NCBI RefSeq assembly: GCF_937960835.1
Contig: NZ_CALGPC010000009.1
Location: 124,001-188,000, forward strand
DNA from: an uncultured Ferrovibrio sp.
GTDB lineage: Bacteria; Pseudomonadota; Alphaproteobacteria; Ferrovibrionales; Ferrovibrionaceae
DNA length: 64,000 nucleotides
Reading direction: 5' to 3'
In this document: one piece after another, positions 59,485 to 64,000 of the stretch
How the letters are laid out: every line of letters starts with the position of its first letter
Position numbering within the stretch: position 1 is the first letter of the stretch
Program-made: the position numbers and the translations under genes
The notes under the pieces: model-generated
The model's input: only the letters and a program-made list of their open reading frames with translations
The model's database searches: none
Told to the model about the DNA's origin: nothing

Positions 59485-59913
59485 ATGGCTTTCGGATTGA
59501 CCCGTGCGGCCTCCAGCGTGATCACCCAGCATCTGAAGGATGTCGATTTTCCCGTCTCGCGCGACGAGCTGGTGGCGCATCTGCGCCGGCACGGTTCTGA
59601 TGGCGTGGTCGCCAACCTGATGGAGCGCCTGCCCAAGCGCTCTTACGAAAGCATGGGCGAAGTGATGCAGGCGCTCGTCGCCGTGCCCAGCTCGTGGCCG
59701 GGGCAGAATTTCTACAACGGCGTCCATGCAACAGAGGATGGTGACGAATACGCCTTCGCCGATGACGATGACGGCGAGGATGAAGACGACGACGAAGACG
59801 AGGAAGATGACGAAGACGATGACGACGAGGAAGATGACGAAGACGATGACGACGAGGATGATGAGGAGGACGAGGACGACAACGATGAAGATGACAAGGA
59901 TGAAAGACGATGA
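59485..59913 (+). CDS. DUF2795 protein with long acidic tail
   Basis: A 142-residue protein. Residues 1-72 match DUF2795 (SVITQHLKDVDFPVSRDELV, AHLRRHGSDGVVANLMERLP, then SMGEVMQALVAVPSS). The last 48 residues before DERR are almost purely Asp and Glu (about 45 of 48). The tail is encoded partly by a perfect 27-base tandem repeat (59803-59856), so its length may vary between strains. GAGAGGGA precedes the ATG. Function unknown; such tails can bind basic proteins or metal ions. Confidence 0.85.
   Translation: MAFGLTRAASSVITQHLKDVDFPVSRDELVAHLRRHGSDGVVANLMERLPKRSYESMGEVMQALVAVPSSWPGQNFYNGVHATEDGDEYAFADDDDGEDEDDDEDEEDDEDDDDEEDDEDDDDEDDEEDEDDNDEDDKDERR
59803..59856 (+). repeat. Two perfect 27-base tandem repeats in the acidic tail
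   Basis: Units 59803-59829 and 59830-59856 are identical. 27 bases keep the reading frame (nine codons), so copy number changes would only alter tail length. Confidence 0.9.
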
Positions 59914-59980
59914 CGATGAGGATTGACCCGGCGCAGTATTTTTTCCTCTAAACCTTCCCCCCTCTACGCCGTCTCCCAAA

Positions 59981-60084
59981 CGTCATGCCCGGACTCGATC
60001 CGGGCATCTTTATCAGTCGGCACAAGCCCCGCGGGTCAAGCCCGCGGGTGATGCTCTTGCGATATGACGCTCTTGCGATATGAC
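59981..60084. repeat. Repeat cluster: family A palindrome, CCGCGG palindrome and 16-base tandem repeat
   Basis: ATGCCCGGA-CTCGA-TCCGGGCAT (59985-60007), then CCCGCGGG-TCAAG-CCCGCGGG (60028-60048), then GCTCTTGCGATATGAC twice in tandem (60053-60068 and 60069-60084). Lies directly after the GMC oxidoreductase stop. Confidence 0.8.
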
Positions 60085-60099
60085 GGTCGTGCGCTCCCC

Positions 60100-61752
60100 T
60101 CACCCTCGCGCATCGGCAAGAATCATCTCCGCCGCCTTTTCGGCGATCATCAGCGTCGGCGAGGCAGTGTTACCGGAGGTGATCAGCGGCATCGCGGAGG
60201 CGTCGACGACGCGCAGGCATTCGACGCCGCGCACGCGCAGGCAGCTGTCCAGCACCGCCATCGGGTCGGAATCGATGCCCATCTTCGCGGTCGCCACCGG
60301 ATGGAAGATGGTGGCGCCGATATCGCCGGCGGCGCGCAGCATCTCAGTCTCGGATTCGATCCCCGCGCCCGGCAGATATTCCTCCGGCTTATAGCGTGCC
60401 AGCGCCTTGGCGGAAGCGAGCCGCCGCGTCAGCTTGATGCTGTCGATGGCCACGCGCTTGTCTTCCTCAGTATCGAGATAGTTCGGCTGGATCGCCGGCG
60501 GCTGGCGCGGATCGGCAGACTTGATCCGCACATAGCCGCGCGAGGTGGGCCGCAGGTTGCAGATGCTGGCCGTAAAAGCCGGGAATCTGTGCAGCGGATC
60601 GCCGAACTTATCCAGCGACAGCGGCTGGATATGGAATTCGACATTGGCAGTTTCATGCTCGGGGCTTGAGCGCGTGAACATGCCGAACTGAGAGGGCGGC
60701 ATGGTGAGCGCGCCGCGCCGGAACAGTGCATAATTGAAGGCGATGGTGGCCTTGGCGAAAAAGGAGCGGTCGATCTCGTTGATTGTGCGCGCACCGGTGA
60801 CCTTGTAGATCAGACGAAGCTGCAGGTGATCCTGCAGATTCTCGCCCACGCCGGGCAGATCGTGCAGCACGTCGATGCCATGCTCCTTCAGCAAGCCAGC
60901 CGGTCCGATGCCGGAAAGCTGCAGTAGCTGCGGCGAATTGATCGCGCCAGCCGTCAGCAACACCTCACCTTCGGCGCCGGCGAAGCAGCGCTGGCCATCC
61001 TGCGTATACTCAATCCCCACCGCCCGCTTGCCCTCGAACACCACGCGCTCGACATGCACCTGGGTGCGCAGTTCGAGATTGGGGCGTTTCAGCGCGGGCT
61101 TGAGGAAGGCGGTGGCGGCCGACCAGCGCACGCCGCGCTTCTGGTTCACCTGGAAATAGGACGAGCCTTCATTGTCGCCGGTATTGAAATCCTTGGTGCG
61201 TGGAATGCCGATCTCCTCGCCGGCCTCGGCCACGCGGTCGAGGATGTCCCAGCGCACGCGCGGCTCTTCTACGCGCCATTCGCCGCCCGAGGCATGAATG
61301 CGCTTGCCGTCGATGACATTCGGTCCGCCGAAATGATCCTCATGCTTGAGGAAATAAGGCAACACGTCGTCCCAGCCCCAGCCGGTCAGCCCCATCTGAC
61401 GCCAGGTGTCGTAATCGCGCGCCTGGCCGCGCATGTAGACCATGGCGTTGATCGAGGTGCAGCCGCCGATCACCTTGCCGCGAGCATAGCCGATGGAGCG
61501 CCCGTTCAGTCCCGGCACGGGCTCGGTCTTGTAGCACCAGTCGGAGCGCGGATTGCCGATGGCATAGAGATAGCCGATGGGGATGCGGAACCAGATCCAG
61601 TTGTCCATGCCGCCAGCTTCGAGCACCAGCACACGGTTTTTCGGATCACGGCTCAGGCGGTTGGCCAGCAGCGACCCCGCTGTCCCCCCGCCTACGATGA
61701 TGTAATCGAATGTGCCAGTGTTTTTGATGTTTTGTTGGGCCGGTACGGCCAT
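60100..61752 (-). CDS. GMC family oxidoreductase (choline dehydrogenase-like)
   Basis: A 550-residue FAD alcohol dehydrogenase. The FAD site is YIIVGGGTAGSLLANRLS, the GMC signature 1 region is ARGKVIGGCTSINAMVYMRG, signature 2 GAINSPQLLQLSGIGPAG, and the C-terminal active-site His is in ATIFHPVATAKMG with the second site near DASAMPLITSGNTASPT. It resembles choline and polyethylene-glycol dehydrogenases; no betaine-aldehyde gene is adjacent, so the substrate is not certain. GGTGGAAG lies before the ATG. Confidence 0.93.
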   Translation of the reverse strand: MAVPAQQNIKNTGTFDYIIVGGGTAGSLLANRLSRDPKNRVLVLEAGGMDNWIWFRIPIGYLYAIGNPRSDWCYKTEPVPGLNGRSIGYARGKVIGGCTSINAMVYMRGQARDYDTWRQMGLTGWGWDDVLPYFLKHEDHFGGPNVIDGKRIHASGGEWRVEEPRVRWDILDRVAEAGEEIGIPRTKDFNTGDNEGSSYFQVNQKRGVRWSAATAFLKPALKRPNLELRTQVHVERVVFEGKRAVGIEYTQDGQRCFAGAEGEVLLTAGAINSPQLLQLSGIGPAGLLKEHGIDVLHDLPGVGENLQDHLQLRLIYKVTGARTINEIDRSFFAKATIAFNYALFRRGALTMPPSQFGMFTRSSPEHETANVEFHIQPLSLDKFGDPLHRFPAFTASICNLRPTSRGYVRIKSADPRQPPAIQPNYLDTEEDKRVAIDSIKLTRRLASAKALARYKPEEYLPGAGIESETEMLRAAGDIGATIFHPVATAKMGIDSDPMAVLDSCLRVRGVECLRVVDASAMPLITSGNTASPTLMIAEKAAEMILADARG

Positions 61753-61859
61753 GGCGCTTCCACCCTGATTCTGACCTAATTTTATCTTACCATTCTGTAG
61801 ATTAGGTTAGGGAAACAGGTAGCGCAACATGAGGAAACGACGCGGATAGGATCCCCGCG

Positions 61860-61905
61860 GCTTGAACTGCAAGTCTTTCGCCATGCGGAGAGAGATGCCC
61901 ATAAG
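61860..61905. repeat. Degenerate mosaic repeat (AAGTCTTTCGCCATGCGGA type)
   Basis: GCTTGAACTGCAAGTCTTTC then GCCATGCGGAGAGAGATGCC. Nearly the same text occurs at 63131-63170, where it runs on into a family A palindrome. The copy here lacks the palindrome. Confidence 0.7.
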
Positions 61906-61915
61906 GCGCCCTGCC

Positions 61916-62479
61916 TCACTCCTCCCCGTCGCTGTACTCGATCTTCAGCACTTCGATCTGCTCGATGCCATGCGGCGTGCGCAGATCGACAACGTCGCCG
62001 ACGCGGGCCTTCATCAGCGCGCGGGCGACCGGCGAGATCCAGCTCACTTCGCCAAGCTCCAGCCGCGCCTCGTCGATGCCGACGATGCGCACGGTGCGCT
62101 CGCGGTCCTGCTCGTCGACATAGGTGACGGTTGCGCCGAAGAAAACCTGGTCGCGGTTCTTCTGCAGCTTCGGATCAACCGGCTCGGCGATCTCCAGCCG
62201 CTTGAGCAGGAAGCGGATGCGGCGGTCGATCTCGCGCAGGCGCTTCTTGCCGTAGAGATAGTCGCCATTCTCCGACCGGTCGCCGTTGCCGGCGGCCCAG
62301 GAGACGACCTCGACCACTTTCGGCCGCTCAACCGTCTTCAGATGGCGCAGCTCGTCCTGCAGGCGGCGCAGGCCGGCCGGGGTGATGTAGTTTTTCGCGC
62401 CTTTCGGAACCGCGGCCTCTTCGGGAAGGTCGTCATCCAGATCGGCGTCGTCGTTTTCCTTCGTGAATGCTTTGGACAT
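61916..62479 (-). CDS. greB: Transcription elongation factor GreB
   Basis: Like GreA, stimulates cleavage of backtracked RNA. The 187-residue protein has an acidic N-terminal extension (NDDADLDDDLPEE), then KNYITPAGLRRLQDELRHLK, the coiled-coil GDRSENGDYLYGKKRLREID (SENGDY... as in GreB, not GreA) and a C-terminal domain ending EQIEVLKIEY. No clear ribosome site is visible before the ATG at 62479. Confidence 0.95.
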   Translation of the reverse strand: MSKAFTKENDDADLDDDLPEEAAVPKGAKNYITPAGLRRLQDELRHLKTVERPKVVEVVSWAAGNGDRSENGDYLYGKKRLREIDRRIRFLLKRLEIAEPVDPKLQKNRDQVFFGATVTYVDEQDRERTVRIVGIDEARLELGEVSWISPVARALMKARVGDVVDLRTPHGIEQIEVLKIEYSDGEE

Positions 62480-62513
62480 GGTTCGATTTTACCAAACCGC
62501 GCCCGTCATGCCA

Positions 62514-62597
62514 CGGCCGGGCGGCGGGCCGCCTGATTTGTCTTTGGAGGGCCTTAAGAAAAACTCGTGGATGCCACGGCCGAGCCGTGGCATGACG
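62514..62597. repeat. Mosaic intergenic repeat with CCACGG palindrome
   Basis: GTCATGCCACGGCCGGGCGG opens the element, and ATGCCACGG-CCGAG-CCGTGGCAT (62571-62593) closes it, ending in GACGAAAGA just before the yaiI start. AAAAACTCGTGGATG (62559-62573) is shared with 55325-55339. Confidence 0.8.
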
Positions 62598-62602
62598 AAA
62601 GA

Positions 62603-63085
62603 ATGGAAGCGCCTGTCACTGCCCCCATCACCATCTATGTCGATGCCGATGCCTGTCCGGTGAAGGCGGAGATCTACAAGGTGGCCGAGCGCCACCAGGC
62701 CCTCGTGCAGGTGGTGGCCAATAGCTGGATCAGCGTGCCGCGGGTGGACTGGATCACGCTGACCGTGGTGGGCCGCCGGTTGGATGAGGCCGATGACTGG
62801 ATCGCGGAGCGGGTAAAGCCTGGCGATGTCGTCGTCACGGCCGACGTACCGCTGGCCGGGCGCTGCGTGAAGGCCGGCGCCTGGGTGCTGGCGCCAAACG
62901 GCCGGGCGTTCACCGCCGACAGCATCGGCATGGATCTGGCCGTGCGCAACCTGATGACCGAGCTGCGCTCCGCCGATCCGCTCGGCATGAGTGGCGGCGG
63001 CCCGAAGCCTTTCTCGCAGAAAGACCGCTCGGCCTTCCTGCAGGCCCTGCATGAGACGCTGGTCAGATTGCGGAAGGGGCCGTAG
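62603..63085 (+). CDS. yaiI: YaiI/YqxD family protein (DUF188)
   Basis: A 160-residue PIN-like protein of unknown function. Family blocks are ITIYVDADACPVKAEIYKVA, RVDWITLTVVGRRLDEADDW, GDVVVTADVPLAGRCVKAG and GGGPKPFSQKDRSAFLQALH. Two Asp in VDADACPV may bind metal. The ATG at 62603 is used because the in-frame GTG at 62567 lies inside the repeat. Confidence 0.93.
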   Translation: MEAPVTAPITIYVDADACPVKAEIYKVAERHQALVQVVANSWISVPRVDWITLTVVGRRLDEADDWIAERVKPGDVVVTADVPLAGRCVKAGAWVLAPNGRAFTADSIGMDLAVRNLMTELRSADPLGMSGGGPKPFSQKDRSAFLQALHETLVRLRKGP

Positions 63086-63130
63086 CCGCAAGAGGTTAAG
63101 CGTCACGCACCATCGTAGCCGTCACCCTGC

Positions 63131-63188
63131 GCTTGACTTGCGGGTCTTTCGCCATGCGGACAAAGATGCCCGGATCAAGTCCGGGCAT
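63131..63188. repeat. Mosaic intergenic repeat ending in a family A palindrome
   Basis: GCTTGACTTGCGGGTCTTTC then GCCATGCGGACAAAGATGCC, running into ATGCCCGGA-TCAAG-TCCGGGCAT (63166-63188) and ATGACGAG. Confidence 0.85.
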
Positions 63189-63273
63189 GACGAGTAATTC
63201 TTTCAGGCGTCACGTTCTTAGTGCCGCTCCGCCGTTTCCCCTCCTTTGCGGGAGAGGGAGCCGGGCGAAGGTG

Positions 63274-63513
63274 TCAGAGCTGCTTCGCGGATTTCGCGAT
63301 CGACTTGATCGGTCCGCGGGGGCGACCGGATTTTTCGGCGATCTCGCGGTCCTGCGCTTCGATATAGGCCTTCACTTCGTCGTCGCTGTCGAAGCCGCTG
63401 ACGAGTTCCGCCGGCACGCGCCGGTTCGAGGTCTGGGTACCGTCCTGGTAGATCACGTCGAACATGATCACCGTGGCATTGGGATTGATTTTCTTCTTTG
63501 CCGTCTTGGCCAT
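63274..63513 (-). CDS. Small conserved hypothetical protein
   Basis: A 79-residue protein that begins MAKTAKKKINPNATVIMFDV and ends in a basic SGRPRGPIKSIAKSAKQL. I recall close relatives in many alphaproteobacteria. The ATG at 63513 gives the conserved start; the reading from 63567 would add 18 unconserved residues. Function unknown. Confidence 0.75.
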   Translation of the reverse strand: MAKTAKKKINPNATVIMFDVIYQDGTQTSNRRVPAELVSGFDSDDEVKAYIEAQDREIAEKSGRPRGPIKSIAKSAKQL

Positions 63514-63563
63514 GACAATTCCACTGATGCTGATCGATGAGAGAGCCGCGTCATGCGCTTTGG

Positions 63564-63722
63564 TCACGCGTCCTGGCCATCATCGGCCTTGCCGGCGGCC
63601 TCGCGCTCTGCCTTGCGGCGCTCGGAGTCTTCCTGCTTGCGCTGCAGCTTCTGCTGCTTCTTCTCTTCCTTGGCCCGGTTGCGCGCGGCCCGTTCCTGTC
63701 CGTAGTTCGGCTTGAAGGCCAT
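63564..63722 (-). CDS. Very small charged hypothetical protein
   Basis: A 52-residue protein, highly charged and probably helical: MAFKPNYGQERAARNRAKEE then KKQQKLQRKQEDSERRKAER. The ATG at 63722 has a consensus AGGAGG 6 bases upstream. Same-strand neighbour of the 79-residue gene, 50 bases apart. Function unknown. Confidence 0.75.
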   Translation of the reverse strand: MAFKPNYGQERAARNRAKEEKKQQKLQRKQEDSERRKAEREAAGKADDGQDA

Positions 63723-63772
63723 GGCATCCTCCTGAAGATCTGGGCGCCTAAACAAAGACCCGGCGCAAGACA

Positions 63773-63810
63773 GCGCAAAAGACAAAGGGGCACCCGTTGC
63801 CGGATGCCCC
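63773..63810 (-). terminator. Rho-independent terminator of the cold-shock gene
   Basis: On the minus strand, GGGGCATCCG-GCAA-CGGGTGCCCC (one G-U) is followed by TTTGTCTTTT. It lies 25 bases after the stop of the csp gene. Confidence 0.85.
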
Positions 63811-63835
63811 TCCGAATTCTTTAAGCTCTAAGAGC

Positions 63836-64000
63836 TTAGAGCGCCTTCAGATTCACGGCCGAGGTCTTGCCGCGCTTCGGATCGCGCTGCTCCTCGAACG
63901 AAATCTTCTGACCCTCATTCAGGCCAGCCATGCCAGCGCGCTCAACGGCCGAGATGTGGACGAACACGTCCGCCCCGCCGCCTTCCGGCTGAATGAAGCC
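63836..64000 (-). CDS. Cold-shock protein, CspA family (partial, N-terminus outside window)
   Basis: The last 54 residues of a CspA-type RNA chaperone are visible: GFIQPEGGGADVFVHISAVE (RNP-2-like VFVHIS), then RAGMAGLNEGQKISFEEQRD and PKRGKTSAVNLKAL before the stop. Length and motifs fit the usual 67-70 residue family. The N-terminus and start lie beyond 64000. A TAAGCTCT-A-AGAGCTTA palindrome (63822-63838) overlaps the stop codon. Confidence 0.93.
   Translation of the reverse strand, partial: GFIQPEGGGADVFVHISAVERAGMAGLNEGQKISFEEQRDPKRGKTSAVNLKAL

Noticed and set aside
59712..59897. Poly-serine frame antisense to the DUF2795 gene
   Set aside because: It is simply the complement of the Asp/Glu codons (GAC/GAT/GAG read in reverse), not an independent gene.
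54307..63273. Genomic island in the last 10 kb
   Set aside because: The repeats are short REP-like elements. No integrase, transposase, tRNA-flanked end or odd base composition was seen, and the genes are ordinary chromosomal ones.
1..64000. CRISPR array, prophage, insertion sequence or large secondary-metabolite cluster
   Set aside because: No regular spacer array, phage structural genes, transposase genes or NRPS/PKS domains were seen. Short repeats found are palindromes or tandem copies without spacers.

Overview
The window is 64 kb of GC-rich chromosome with the gene content of an alphaproteobacterium, most likely Rhodospirillales-like. The evidence is the carA-carB-greA run, dnaG-rpoD followed by tRNA-Ile2, a fused MrpAB (PhaAB-type) antiporter subunit, DUF4212 plus sodium:solute symporter, a UDG gene divergent from ETF-QO, and a phaA/phaB/phaC/phaE/phaR polyhydroxyalkanoate locus. 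Gene order looks like core chromosome. I saw no phage, transposase, integrase, CRISPR array or rRNA.

Layout. 0-10 kb: greA (cut by the window edge), carB and carA on the minus strand, then yqeY-like, dnaG, rpoD and tRNA-Ile2 on the plus strand. 10-19 kb: uracil permease, a class III cyclase, three small membrane proteins, a sodium/solute symporter with its small subunit, divergent to a hypothetical-exonuclease-CBS/DUF294 operon, then small DUF3606 and DUF3008 proteins. 19-26 kb: a minus-strand run of UDG, MFS transporter, lytic transglycosylase, MoaB and a radical SAM protein, plus two related tiny membrane proteins. 26-31 kb: ETF-QO, a TPR lipoprotein, ispE, a His/Pro-rich secreted protein and tRNA-Gln. 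31-37 kb: a complete mrp/mnh Na+/H+ antiporter operon whose five junctions all have 4-base overlaps. 37-45 kb: a CYP152-like P450, a secreted protein, an unknown membrane protein, and the PHA locus. 45-54 kb: a membrane cyclase, glpD, a ketopantoate reductase-like enzyme, a hydrolase, TPR and lipoprotein genes, and pyk divergent from ppa. 54-64 kb: mostly single, independently placed genes (yjdM, GST, SDR, PEP-mutase-like, DUF2795 with an acidic tail, GMC oxidoreductase, greB, yaiI, small proteins, partial csp), separated by palindromic mosaic repeats that I did not see in the first 54 kb.

How genes work together. The PHA locus supplies thiolase, reductase and a two-part synthase, with the PhaR regulator divergent from it and TGC-type palindromes in two of the control regions. 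carA/carB form one enzyme. dnaG/rpoD is the macromolecular-synthesis pair, with a terminator-like hairpin between the genes. The mrp genes encode one membrane complex. The symporter/DUF4212 pair lies divergent to a regulatory-looking exonuclease/CBS-DUF294 operon.

No obviously new multi-gene system stands out. The observations most worth a second look are the 200-base out-of-frame overlap of the phaE-like and phaC genes with a consensus ribosome site for the inner start, the mosaic repeats of the last 10 kb, the two extreme-charge tails (DUF3008 basic, DUF2795 acidic), a family-4 uracil-DNA glycosylase lacking two expected cluster cysteines, and an inverted repeat filling the gap before glpD. 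All calls were made by reading the sequence; no database search was run.
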